Source: Albifimbria verrucaria
Lineage: Eukaryota > Ascomycota > Sordariomycetes > Hypocreales > Stachybotryaceae
Reading direction: 5' to 3'
Length of the DNA stretch: 64,000 bases
NCBI GenBank assembly: GCA_020081605.1
Contig: JAHREC010000011.1
Coordinates: forward strand, 2,356,001 to 2,420,000
Each line of letters opens with the position of its first letter. Position 1 is the first letter of the stretch. The translations under genes and the position numbers were made by a program. Positions 13,301 through 24,998 of this stretch are shown piece by piece. Below the pieces are notes generated by a model that worked only from the letters and a program-made list of their open reading frames with translations, searched no databases and was not told the origin of the DNA.

Positions 13301-14984
13301 GAGTGCCACGTGTGAAGCAGATCCTTTGTGCGTTCGTCGTTGAGCAGGAATTTCATAAACGTGGATTTCCCAGAGCCGGGCTTTCCGCTTATCCAATACA
13401 ATCCTTTCCCTCTTCTCAGCCAATCGGTTAGGCCAACTGAAGTGTCTGTAAATGCCCAATGAAAGCTATGGCCGAAGTTCTGGTCAATTTGGCCTAAACG
13501 GCTGTCTCTTCCTGGCGGTTGTATAGCTTGCAACAACACTGAAATCGTCAGCCAACAGCGGTACAAGGCGGTGGTGACCCGAGAAAGGGGAATACCAAGT
13601 TGAACATACACTCATGATCCCACTCTAGCTTCTCTTGCACGTTCCATGAGAAGTCGGTTTGGGCCTCGGCAATATAACTATCATCACTTGCCGGAATAGA
13701 TGCTATAGGCTCTGCCAAGGTTAAACGTTGATGCCTGCGAACGGAGACATTGTCATTGTTTTCCAACTGACAGATGTCTCTTATCTTCTTGACCATTATG
13801 GATATATTCTGATCCCCAAGCGAGAATTTGACCATGTTGGAATGTCTTCATCAATCTGTATGATGGATAAAGGATCGGAAGCGTCATGGCCACTAGTTGC
13901 AGAATGTCGATCAACCACGATAGAGCTGGGACCGGTTCTCTTATATTGGCCATTTCTGTCTTTCTGTGCTAGGATAAGTAAGAGATGAAGCCAACAGATC
14001 GAGGTATCCCGTCGATTTGTTTTGGAGAAGCTTGAGTAGTCTCATGGGGTCTTTCTTACCTCAACAGTGGGTGAAGTTTGGGTTTCGTAAGCCCAAAATA
14101 TCTTCATACTCTCTATAAGAGAAATACCCCAAAACTGGGTTTCTAAATTCTTCAGGAACGATGATTGATCGGAGAGGGCTTCCACCAGATCACTATTTGG
14201 TTGGTTCTCTACCATCCGTAGTAAGTGAGATAAGGGCATCCCAACACTTGGCGTGCCAAAGAATATGGCCCCTTTGATGATATCAAGCATATATCTTGAG
14301 CGATCATTCCCATCGGCTAGCATGATGAATAACTGTTTGAGAATAACGCCACCCAGGCTATGAGCAAGGAAAAACAGCGGCTTGGTGGACATCCCAGCCC
14401 AGATATTTGCCTCCAGCACCGCTAGAGTGTCCTTGCAATATCAACAATCGTTTGAAACGATTTGCTGCCAACAAGGCTGGTATCGTACCCATAAAGCAGG
14501 AACCTGATTCCGGGAGATTCTGCGGTAAAGCATCGCGAATCCACATAAACGATCTGTCGTCATCCTTCGGTTGCCATGACCCAAACGGGTGGCTAGCGAG
14601 GCCGGAAACGACAATGCAATCGTATTGGTGACTAGACGGATTGACTTCGTTCAACACGGTAAGACCATGGAAGTGGGTGTCGAGTATCAGAGGTTCTGGT
14701 GAACCAGGAATGCCGAACCGCCAACCTGGAACCTCATTGTTTCTAGTACCAGCAGCTTTCTGTAGAAGGATTGCCGGAGTCTCCTTGAAAGTCAAAGTGG
14801 CCACTTTGGTCTGCCATTTCTTCCAGGTTTCGACTATTGGAGCCAAGGAGAATATCTGGATATCCCCGGCTGTAACACATGGGTCGTTGATAGCGGTCGC
14901 GATCAGCTGAGTCGCCACGAGCCTGTCTGCATAGGCTGGTATGTTCCTTAGCCGGTAAACCTTTGTCTTCCCCGTGTGTGACAT
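10370..14984 (-). CDS. NLR-like protein: SesB-like hydrolase, NACHT, ankyrin-like repeats
   Basis: Fungal NLRs of this build act in non-self recognition and regulated cell death; the family role is known, this protein's ligand is not. Domains in order: a SesB-type alpha/beta hydrolase with nucleophile elbow AHSLGG and likely catalytic His in HSNMVKF; a NACHT NTPase with P-loop GKPGSGKST (about 13365-13390) and Walker B FFDALDEYE (about 12465); a helical region; ankyrin-like segments (about 11000-11450); and a Ser/Asn/Gln-rich tail ending in basic residues. Introns: 13964-14059 and 13539-13609. Frameshifts: deletions near 14505, 14424, 13845, 11490 and 10920, and one extra A in the A5 run near 11150. 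With these the model is in frame, about 1,483 residues. The start at 14984 is chosen because MSHTGKTKVYRLRNIP resembles the family N-terminus; an ATG near 15029 is possible. Since housekeeping neighbours carry the same kind of breaks, they do not prove it is a pseudogene. Confidence 0.8.
10430..10690 (-). repeat. Degenerate short repeat encoding the NLR tail
   Basis: Units of roughly 30 bases recur in the last exon, translated as Ser/Asn/Gln-rich blocks with NVQ, NIQ and SIQ cores (for example SSNNVQT, SNSIQSSGNVQT, QQANNIQ). The repeat is imperfect but in frame, so copy number could change without breaking the protein. Confidence 0.45.
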
Positions 14985-15760
14985 GTCGGACCCATCTGCT
15001 GAGAGAGTCCCACGGGTGGGACTCATCAGCATACAAGGTCTGCAAGGTCTGACCACTGCTTAAATTGAGTTGACGACGTCAGGAATCCTTGTAACAACCG
15101 AGGAGGATGAGGTGGGGATTCCGGTCGCTCGTGAGGCAGGTGAGCCCTTTCTCAGCTCGTCCATATAGTCCAATCAGCAGCCTCGACAAGGGCTGGCAGC
15201 CTGAATTGAATATCAATAGTGGAATTTGATGGTGCGAAAACAGGACATGGTTCAGGGCAAGCATTGAATACTCAAGAGGAATGTATGCATACATCAGGGT
15301 ATTGTGTGTGTTGTATACTCTAATCTGTACACTACACCATCTACTCTACTTTATGAGTATAACAAGACTCGCAACTTCAGAACTAAGCATCCCTGTAATT
15401 TGTATGTTTCCATGTGCCATGAGAACAAGCGCCAAGGAACATTCTATCAGTAAGAACATATATTGATGGCACATCCGTGGGCTAATCATTGTTTATATAT
15501 GTATTCTTATGCCAAATCCCTCATTATGTAGAACAATGGTAAACCATTTACAGATGAGCCCTTCTCATCTCAACCAATCCCTTTCCTACCCTTAACGCCC
15601 TTGTAACATGCCTATAACTATCATGGCCGAAGCTCATAAACAAGAAACACTAACGAGAGCCCAAGTCCTGTATCCTCCTTCAAATCCTAATTACCAAATG
15701 CGCCTCTAGCCTTTACCTCATACCTTCGTCGAATCCAGTTTTCTACAGAGTCTGCGAGCT
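14985..15760. other. Intergenic region between NLR and POL1
   Basis: AT-rich sequence that serves as NLR promoter and POL1 3' flank. Short open stretches on both strands have no recognisable content. Confidence 0.5.
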
Positions 15761-18700
15761 TTACGCAGCAACGGCAAGCATCTTGCTGAAACCAAGCTTG
15801 GCAAACAGTGTGTCCATGGCAACCCATTGTCGGCCGCACTTGTCAAGATATTTGTCTACGACGGCCTTGGCAGTACCGAAACGCACGCGGTTATGCTCCG
15901 CAAGAGCAAAGATGTCGTCGCGACTAGTGACGCCAGAGTTGGGATCTTGGGCTTTCGCGCGCGCCTTGTCGACATCCCACAGGCTAGCGAAGTAAACCAG
16001 CTGATTGTAGATAGCCTTCTCGGAGTACTCGAAACGCATACGGCCAAGGCAATCGCGCGCGAGACCCTTAGGCCCGAGACAGCGGGTGCCGTAGACACTC
16101 ATCTGGCGGGTGCGGTTGCCACACTGTGCATCGTCACATGCCAGCCAACCCTCATAGTAACGGCATGTCTCCATGCGGATGGCATGCTCAACCTGTGCCA
16201 CGACGCTGAGAGTGGGAATGACGGCGGCGCAGCCTGGGCACACGACGCCCGCAGCAGAGACTTGACTTGTAGAGGCGGCAAGGCCCTCAAAGACAGAGCT
16301 GGCCTTGCATTTGCGGCAGCGCAAATATAACCGGGCGCAGTCACCGAAACGGACCTCGTCAGGGACCTGGGAGTCCAGGGATGGATCTCGAGGTCATCGC
16401 TCGTGCCATTGTTCTGCCTGTTTTGAGAGACATTGTACTTGCGTACGTCTAGGCCCAGCTGTTCTGCGAGCTGAGTAGTCGACGTGCCAGCAATGTTTGC
16501 GCATAGACGCTCCACAGGAGGGAAGATCTGCTTTCCAATGTACCACTCTACATCTGGTGTGAGGGTTGGGTCGGCCTTCAGGTCGTGGGGGCGTAGGCTC
16601 GCTTGGCAGGAGGCTCAGAGCTTCCACTGTCACCGGTGATGATGTAGGGAATGACATCACCCTTGCGTACCGTCTTTCCTCGTGCAATATCTCGGAGCGC
16701 AACCTGGACTTGTGGCATCGAGTCGGCGTTGGGGTATTCGGCCGGTGCCTTACCGAGCTGGGTGTAGATGATGTACTTGGGGACTGGGATTGACTGCTCT
16801 CGCATCTTTCCGGCGATCTCACGCAGATATTCGTGAATGCGTGCCACAGACACCTCTGTTTCATCGCCAGACAGGATCTCGTCCAGCAAATGCTTGGAGA
16901 TCTCCTTGGACAATGCGCAGTACTCACGACGCTTCATGTCCAGACCCTTGACTTCCATCTTCTCAATGTACTTGCCATCCTTCTCGATCAGATTGATGGC
17001 AGCGTACTTCTTCTTGGCCTGCAGCAAGATACGCCTGAACACATTATCGATATCAATCTCAAGGAGCTTGTACTGTTCATTGACGGCTTTCTTGAATTCG
17101 TTGCCGACTCTCAGGGCATCGGCGACATTGTCAACGTTGGCATTGATCATGACGGAATCAGTGTCACCATAAATGACCTGAAGCGATCTGCCCTCTGCCA
17201 ACGCCTTGGTGCTCTTTAAAATCTCACGACCCTGATGGGTGGTCAAGACGGCCAAAGGTCGAGCGTAGAATCGCGACTTTGTATAACCCAGACAACCGTA
17301 CATAGAGTTGGCTGTCAGCTTCAGTGCAAGCTGCTTAATATCCCAAGTAGCAAGTTGCTCAGGAGTGGCGTTCTTGTCCTTCATCAGACTCTTTACCTGT
17401 CGACGACGGCCAACCAGAGTAGAAATCAGCCGAGGCAGAATTCCTTGATCCTGGTTGGTGGGAACGTCAGGAACCACTTCATCATCATTCCTCTGTACCA
17501 TGTTAGCTATGTAAACCTGAGTTAATATGTGGTTGTCTTACCGAGGCTGTCCGATCGACAGTAGTGAAGCAGATGTTAAACTCCTGGATGATGGATGGGT
17601 ACAGGAGTTGAAGTCCATGACCAGGACGAACTTGTCATAAAGACCCTTTTCAGGTTCAAAGACAAGACCACCCTTGTATTTGTCCTTCTTCTTGCCGTCA
17701 CCAGCTTCATCGTCCTCCCTGCTTTCCTCTTCTGCCTTTTGGCGACCACGGAAGGTCTGCTTATCAGGGCAGATGTACTTGTTGCGGTGGAACTCATGCA
17801 GCAGAATGTACTCGTTGCGTTCGGCTCGCGTTCCTGTCAATGTACGAGCCCAAGAGTTACCAGCCAAGTTGGTCAAGACTTTGGTGAGAGGCAGCATTTG
17901 AACTCCGAGAGCCAAGGCGGCAATGAAATGTGTGTCCGCCTCCATGTGGGTGAGGTAGTCCATCAATCCCTGCTTCTCTTTGGCCCAACTGCTGAGGGCA
18001 ACTTCATTGTCGATCTCACGACGGCGGTTGTCTCCTGTGAGGTAAAGGCTGCACATCTCCGTCAAACTCCAAGACTGACACTTGTACATGACGGACTTTC
18101 CAGCCTCGTTGGCGATATCACACAGAAGTCGGCCTGCAATGATTTGACGCTCAGCAAAGACATTACCACCAACTTTGCCAATCGAAGTTGGCCATTGTGT
18201 TCGTCGAAGTCGACCCAATCTCGACCACTGATGAATCTTCTTCTCCTGCAGACGGTTCAGAAGAATGCTGTAGTCAACACCTTCGAGTTGATGTCCCATG
18301 ATGACATCAGGATCAGTGACATCAATTTGGGCCAGGAAAAAGCTGAGGATATCGGCTTCTTGCTTCTTGAGAATGATGGCTCCCTGTTTCTCTTCTTCGC
18401 TAGTTGCTCAAAGCCAAGGGGAATGCCTGCTTGTGGGGGCGGATGACAGTGAATGTTCGGCAGGGAGCTTTTCAGCGGGTGTTGTGTCGCTAAGGGAAAC
18501 CTTCTCGTATATCCTAGCACTAATGGCAATGATTTCCTGTTTGTTGGCCTCGGTGTTGTAGGCGGTCCTGAGGGCAACGCTCATAAGGGTGAGTGGTGGT
18601 GCGTCCATTGCCTCAGAATCTTTGACAACAGAAACCATGTTAGGGTGCTCAGCCAGAACCTCAAGCTTGCAGTGGGAGGCATTCTTGATGGCGCCAAAGT

Positions 18701-20356
18701 CGGCATCTTCAATCTTGAGCCAGCATGGACCCATGATGTTCTTCCAGAGAACAAACTGCTCGAACAAATTCGTGTTGGTTCCAAAGACATGTGAGAAGGT
18801 TGCTCCAGTTGTGCTTCCATCGATCATTGGCTCTGTACATTGGTTAGCTCTAGGTATGACTTGAAATTGAGTTGAGGAATACTCACTTGTGTAGGGATAT
18901 AGAAGCTTCATGTATTTTGACTCCTTGGGAATGTCAGGCAGCTCAAAGGCATAATTACGAGTGCACGCCTTAATCTTGTACATGCCCACATTCAGCTTTG
19001 TCATCAACTCGTCAACTTCATTGTATACTTCCATCATTCCCTCCGTGTCCTCGCCGTTTTGGACGGCTTGATCACGGGGGAGGAAGTAGAGTTTTCTCAG
19101 AATGTTGTCCACCTTCACAAAACAGCTGACATAGAGGCCAGTCTTCTTGTTCAGAACCTTGCCGAAAAGACATAGGCTGCCATTGACCTCAGTGTAGTCG
19201 GTCCAGAAGAAGTTGAGACTTCCATCAGCCTCAATGGCGTCCTTGTGGTCAATTTTGCCAATGGTTCTGGCTTCTGCGGGTGAGCTGCTCACGACGTTGA
19301 GCTTCTCGGTAAGCTGATTCCAAGCTGAGGAATCAACTGAGGCATCAGGAGCCTTGATAGGTGATGAGCTGGCAGGAGTTGGGTAAGGCTCCTCCTTAAT
19401 GAGCTTCTTGATAGGGCGAGAGGCAGTCATGTTGACGCTTCTGATGGCCACAGAGCCGACTTGCGCAGCTTCCATCATATCATCTTCCTCATCGTCTTTG
19501 GGCTCTTGCTTTATTTGGATCTTTCTCTGAACGGCCTTGACAATGGGGAGGAGGGCGCGGGGTCGCTCATGGGTACATCTTGTGAAGGACGCATGGGCTC
19601 ATCGTCAATTGAAGGCATGAAAGCATCGTCGGCGTCGTCGAAGGTTACGGGTGCTGGCGGTGATGATGGTCGGGTGTCGACTGTCTTCGCCTTCTTGGGT
19701 AGAGGCTCAGGACCTGGTGATAGAGCTCTAGTCTTGCGACGCTCGACGGATTTGTCGTGCTTTGCAGATCTTGCCGGTTGGGCGGGGATGTTGGCGTCGA
19801 CCTCACCAAGGAGGTCGTTCAGAAAATCATCATCTTCTTGAGTCTTTACAGCCTAATATTACACAGTTAACAGTGGGGTCTAGAGGATTCAGCAACAAGA
19901 GAGGCACCTTTGGTTTCGGTTGGGCCTTGATAGCCCCTTTTGTGAAGTAGTCGCTGATGCTCCGGTCGTTGGCGTCACGCTTGGCCTGTTCTTCTTGACG
20001 GGCACCCTTGGCTATGATGCGTTAGAGAGAGGCGTCTGTGACAAGGCACGACATGTACAAACCTGTCTTGCTAGGTCTGCCTCGACGCGGCAGATCATCC
20101 CCTCACTGTCGGACTCGTCCCTGCGAACCCGATCCCATTCTTCTCGGCCGTCGTCGGCATAACCCTCGCCATTGTCGTCGACAACGAAGTCGTCTTGGTT
20201 GAGTCGGTCACGGACAATCTTCTTGTAGCCGTCCTCGTCAACCTCGTCGTAGAGATCCGCCACCTCGGCAACCTGGTAGCTGTCGAAGGCCTTTTTGCCT
20301 GCCTGGCGGAGGGCACGAAGCTCAGCGAGCTTGGCCCGGTGGTTGACCTTTGACAT
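15761..20356 (-). CDS. POL1: DNA polymerase alpha catalytic subunit
   Basis: This nuclear B-family polymerase extends RNA primers made by its partner primase at replication origins and on Okazaki fragments. The N-terminus carries the Pol alpha N-domain ([12 protein letters not shown] near residue 55). The central part has an exonuclease-like fold ([12 protein letters not shown]). Polymerase motif A is read as DFNSLYPSII after a one-base correction near 17604; motif B is [12 protein letters not shown]; motif C is YGDTDS. The C-terminus has the cysteine pairs of the zinc and iron-sulfur modules (CRKC, CPGC, further Cys). Introns: 20007-20062, 19853-19907, 18833-18886, 17493-17541. Seven one-base deletions lie near 19546, 18453, 18419, 18400, 17604, 16589 and 16379; three of them within about 55 bases cancel out and leave only a local garbled patch with a stop. 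The corrected length is about 1,462 residues, normal for the family. An ACGCGT hexamer lies 172 bp upstream. Confidence 0.95.
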
Positions 20357-20527
20357 GACGAGTAAACGATCAGTCTGGTCTCATGGAGATACGTTGTTGA
20401 CAGGGAAACGTGGATAGGCGGGCGTAGGTGGGTTGGGACAGGATGGGTTGTATGTAAATTGGCTTGACAATGTTCTGGTGGGTGGTGTCCAGGTTCGTGT
20501 TAAAGTGGTGTTAAAGTGGTTTCGGCG

Positions 20528-20533
20528 ACGCGT
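20528..20533. promoter_or_regulatory. ACGCGT (MCB-type) site upstream of POL1
   Basis: The palindrome ACGCGT lies about 170 bp before the POL1 start codon. In yeasts the MBF factor binds this MluI cell-cycle box in promoters of S-phase genes, POL1 among them. The sequence match is direct; use in this fungus is inference. The hexamer occurs elsewhere in the window at about the frequency expected by chance. Confidence 0.4.
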
Positions 20534-21390
20534 CTGGAGCGCGTGTCACGAAAGAAGTCGCGTTGATGTTGCTGGGGTGCCTGCGTCTGCTCCACCCCAC
20601 CAGGCCCATCAGGGGCAGCGTCACAGCAACAGCAAGTTTTTGGTTGGTTGGAGGTACGTACTCTGTGCTCTGCGCTCTGTGCTCTGTAGTGTGCTGTGGG
20701 GCCCACTAAAGGTGCCATGCTGACTATAAGCGGGATGAGAGAATCATACTGGTGTTTGGATCCACTAAAACTCACACACGGTGGTTTTACAGCGGAAATC
20801 TCAAGGACTCACTCACCACCATGCATGTATATAATACTGCTTGGGTACCATAACATGTAACACGCAATTGAAGGGTAAGGTATTTCAAGAGGCCCGTCTG
20901 ATGGACCATAGAATCATCGATGGCCATGTAATTTAAACATGAACAGCCCGCAAAGCTTGGTGCGGCATAGCTTGCTCTCTGTAGATCCAGCCATCATGCC
21001 ATCCGTTCTGATACCAGATATCTGGCCAATGATGCCTCTCCTCTCAATCAAAGGGCTTCTACGAGAAGCTCGAGCTTCAAGCTGCATTGAAACTCGCACG
21101 CTAACCGCAGAAGAAGCCTATATGAAGTATCTATAAGTACCTAGTTGTCCACAGCTTCTTGCCAAGTAAGTTCTTGGTACTTTCCTGTAATTGTAACCAG
21201 GTAACCGAAGAATACTCCCTTCGCTTCCTATCCCATCCTCGTCTCTCCTGTTATTTCACCACCCATGAGCTTCGGTTCCCATCCGTTTCATAGCCGGGCG
21301 CTCGACTCTCGTTGTCACCAACTACGGCCCGTATCCATCTTCAGCCAGTGTATCCCATAGCTTTTACCTCATCCATAACAACACTACAAG
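20534..21390. other. Intergenic region between POL1 and the unrecognised gene
   Basis: Contains a CTCTGTGCTCTG-type short repeat near 20660-20690 and otherwise plain non-coding sequence. No gene is seen on either strand. Confidence 0.45.
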
Positions 21391-22377
21391 ATGTCGTCCC
21401 CAACGAGACCCAAGACCATGCAGCACAGTCGTCCAATGACCATGGTTCTAACCTCACCATCAACAGATAGAAGCTGTCGATTCGGCGCTTGGCTCATCTG
21501 AAAAGATGCCATGCCCATGGTGACGCTTTTGATCGTCTACGTTCACACAGGTTATTTCGATCATTTCGTCATACAATTCATTACAAACGCCCTGCAACTG
21601 CTACCACAGACAATTCCACAGACTCGCATGAGCGTGCGCCAGCACCCATTGCCAACCAGAAAGGTCCGATTCATGAGCTCTTTGAAGCAAAGCACGATGT
21701 TGTGTGCTAAAACCGTTCTAGTTCATCGTCGGAAAAGCCTAGCTGATATACTGCATGGCATCAGACCAAGACAACCCCAGGACGATGCGACTCATCAAGC
21801 ACAGCGCAGTGCTTTGGATAACTCCACTCCAACGGCGTCAAAGATGACGGTGCCAGAGCCGCACCGCTGACCACATTCACCGAAGAACTCACCGATCAAT
21901 ATCCACGACTCGATATCCTTTCTGAGCTACCCAGCACAAACCTTCAACGATCCTCGACATTTCGCGTTTGCGTGGAGAAAGCTGTCAATGACATCAATAG
22001 CAAGTACGGAATGGGTCCTTCAACAACCGAACCTAAGAATGATCAAAAGTATCTCAGCAAGTCATCTGTAAATGTCGAGTTCAAGCCCATCCCCCAAGAA
22101 GCTATTTCAGACCCGAAGCACCACTGAACTTGTTTGCCGACACCTCAAAGGTGAACAAGCCTCTTTACTGCGCATGCAAGTCTGGCAGCAAGACCCCAGC
22201 ACACTGGGTTGACAAGATTTTGGAGCAATCTTTGCGTCTAAGAAGCCCATCTGCAACACTCTTGTTGCAGGACAATTGATTGAACCCGCAGAGAAGAACC
22301 AAACCACCGAGGAGTATGTCTTTAGACTAGTAATATTGAATAATTGGAGAATGCCTTCTATTTTTAAAAGCCCTTGA
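21391..22377 (+). CDS. Unrecognised frame-broken coding stretch
   Basis: I do not recognise this product. From the ATG at 21391, coding-like peptides appear in different frames of the same strand: an acidic Asn/Gln start (NETQDHAAQSSNDHGS), then HERAPAPIANQKGPIHELFE (about 21630-21690), EELTDQYPRLDILSELPS (about 21880-21935), VCVEKAVNDINSKYG, then a segment with LYCACKSG and, one base shifted, ASKKPICNTLVAGQLIEP (about 22235-22290). Their order and shared strand fit one gene with several one-base shifts and perhaps small introns, as in its neighbours, but also fit a decayed gene. The span end is a guess from the last in-frame stop. The CxC start is reminiscent of CDGSH proteins, but the CDGSH core is absent. 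Confidence 0.35.
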
Positions 22378-22511
22378 GTTTCTATCGTTATCTTGCCGAG
22401 TGATATTCTTACAATGTTCTATGTCCTGACACTTATGATACATACACTAATACACAAGACTGCCATCACAATCCGTTATACATGTTTATAGTCGCCTTGA
22501 ATATCCCGATA

Positions 22512-24494
22512 TTACTTCATCTCTTTCGTCGTGTCCCAAACATAGTGTCTTCCTACACGGAGCGACTTATCTTTGGACACATCATTGGACGTCAGCTCAT
22601 CGTAAGCCTCCTCCATTTCCCTATCCAACGCCTCCTGCTTCTCGCTCTCGGGGTCCTTCTTCTTGCGAAGGTTTGGTTCCTTCGCCTCCCGGTTGGAGTA
22701 GAAGTTCTGAATCATCCTGTTGATTCGTGCGCCAATCGGCGCAATCTCCTTAAGATCCTGGCTCGGTAGCATCTTCTCCGTAAGAATTTTGTTGAAAGCG
22801 CCGTACATCTGGCGTGCTGTAGCGATGACCTCGCGCTGGTCGTTATAGCGGATGCGCCATGACCTGTCATCGCCCGGGTTGTTGCCCTCGAAAAAGTGCT
22901 TGTGGAGCTTGAGGTACGGCTCCCACAGGTGGACGAGGCCATCAACGATCTGTGTCGCGTAGGCGCGCGTGGCGGCCTTCAAGTCGCCGGCCTTGGCATC
23001 CCCTGAACTTCGAGTGGGTGCTCAGGACGACCTGAAGGTAGAGACGCATCGTCAGAAGGTCGGGCACGTGCAGCCGACTGACCATGTCGTCAAGAACAGC
23101 GGTGGCATTCTTCACAGCATTGTGGTTGAGGTTATCGGCGAGACAGGTCTTCATAGCACGCTGGTATATCGCAGGCGTAGCCCATTTGGCAGGCAAGTGC
23201 TTAAGGACCGACGCAGTGTGGGCGCTGGACTTTCCTTGGAGGAGCAAGTTGAAGAGTGCGTCCCAGTTGTATTGATCCGGCTCGACTTCATGCTGCTGGA
23301 CCAAGAGATTCCAGTACCTGATACCCACCGAAGTAAGGCGCAGGTTTGATGCAGCCATGAGCGCTTGCCCCAATATCTTCGGACCGACCTCGACATAGTG
23401 GCCCCTGGTCTGTACTGCGGTCGACTGGGTTACGGCAAAAATGTCCTCGGCATCCTCTTCAGCAGACTGGGCTGGGCTTTTGCTCAGGTCAGGTACATTC
23501 ATAGTCTGCTCCATAACGCTGAACACAGCCCGCGAATCTCCGGCAGTGAGCATAAGGCGGGTCATGGCACACACGGTTCCTTCATCGATGAGAACCTCTC
23601 CCTTGCGCCATTTGGTTATGACTTCACTCCATAGGGCCTTGGCCTGGCCAATGACCTTATCCACGTTTGCCTTCTTTTGCTTCGCTGGTAGCTTGCCCAG
23701 CTGGTGTATGATGTGATTACTAAAAGTGCCGAGGATGATGGTGTAAGTTCGCTCGTCGGCCCTGCGCGACTTTTCATTGATGGAGTCGGCAATGATGAAC
23801 ATCGAATCGAGGTCATGAGCCTTGGAGCACACGTTCAGAGCGGTGTTCAGGTGTCGCGTGTTGGCTTCTAAGCGTGCATCGCGCAACAGGATGTTATAGA
23901 GCTTCATGGCATGTCCGACAGCGCGTTTCGGGTGCGACGACCTTACACAGGCCGTAAGGAGAATGTTGTATGTATAAGCGGTCGGAAGCTGGCCATACTT
24001 CTTCATCTGTCGTGGGGTTAGAGGAGACTCTTATACATGGGCTTGGGAAGACGACTTACATCGTTGTACAGCTTCATCGCACTGTCCAGTTTGTCCTCCG
24101 ACCCCAAATGCTCCACCAGCGCGTTCCAGGAGACAGTGATGTCCAGGTCCTTGCTCATCTTTTGAGTGATGAGCAGCGCCTCTTGGAAGCGGTCCGCCTT
24201 GAGATGCTTGCGCACACACTCGGCGACCTTCCACGGGTCCCGTGTCAGATGCTGCAGCTCTTTCTTCACGATGCGCTCGACGCGGTCGTTTCTCTTCTGC
24301 GCTTCCTCCTCTGGGTTTCCAGGGCGCAGGTCGAGGGTTCTCGGTGCATCGTTAGCTGCCCGACTGGCCTGGGGTCGGTTTTGCAGTTGAGCTCGAGCGT
24401 GGAACGCGCGAAGGCCAGTGACGGCTCCTGCGGCGTGCACAACCTGCGCGGTTCGACGCACGCAGGTGGCGCAAGTCAATATGTTCCGCGACAT
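22512..24494 (-). CDS. Mitochondrial pentatricopeptide-repeat-like protein
   Basis: PPR proteins bind organellar RNA and act in its processing, stability or translation. The start MSRNILTCATCVRRTAQ with an Arg-rich, acid-poor first 35 residues fits a mitochondrial targeting peptide. Helical-pair segments typical of PPR units follow, for example AYTYNILLTACVRSS, NTRHLNTALNVCSKA and ERTYTIILGTFSNHI. The C-terminal part is charged. One intron at 24007-24059 (GAT|GTAAGT, ACAG|ATG). One frame change near 23010, best explained by one extra G in a GGGG run (expected KFRDAKAGDLKAA). The corrected length is about 642 residues. It is divergent from the RRM gene across about 500 bp. A precise ortholog cannot be named. 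Confidence 0.75.
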
Positions 24495-24998
24495 GGCTAA
24501 AATGAGTGCATGGACAGGTTAAACCGTCCGTGGTTGTGAATTCTAGCAAAGAAGGCGGCGGGATCGTCTCCAGAAATTTTGCCCATCTTTCTGGATGTAG
24601 CTTATCTTATCGCATCCCCATCCAGGTGCTACAGTAGCAGTAGCAGTAGCAATGCGCCTAGCAGCTTGTACTGTAACTGGACCCCTTCTGGCCTGGCGCC
24701 ATTCACCAGCTGCCCGTGTCCAATCACTAGCCGTGGCCATGGCATTTTACCCCTGACATCAGCTGCACAAACGTCTGTCTTTCCCGAGTCCAGACGGGTG
24801 GAGATCGCATCCCTCTTCCCTTGCATAACTAAAATAGGCCTGCTCCCGTTGACTAACGTTAGACCGAGCAACGTCCCCAGCATTTGGTGTAAGGCGCAAA
24901 CCCTTTGACGGGCCCTGCCGCATTTCCTCTTCTCCAACAATCCTCGAACCGACACCCTCCAACCCCGTCCAAGTTCAATCCTGAAACGGGTCGTCGAC
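24495..24998. promoter_or_regulatory. Shared divergent promoter region, PPR and RRM genes
   Basis: A 504-bp gap separates two start codons pointing away from each other. It holds a (CAGTAG)-type short repeat near 24630-24650 and no credible gene, so it must carry both promoters. No specific factor site can be assigned. Confidence 0.55.

Noticed and set aside
10370..14984. Reading the NLR as a pseudogene
   Set aside because: Essential genes next to it carry the same density and type of one-base breaks, and the corrected frame keeps all core motifs.
17595..18446. 283-codon open frame antisense to POL1
   Set aside because: The opposite strand encodes conserved polymerase motifs; this frame has no domain-like pattern.
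22090..22300. Possible CDGSH iron-sulfur domain in the unrecognised gene
   Set aside because: Only a CxC-like start is present; the CDGSH/A-H core with its third Cys and His is not found in the right frame.
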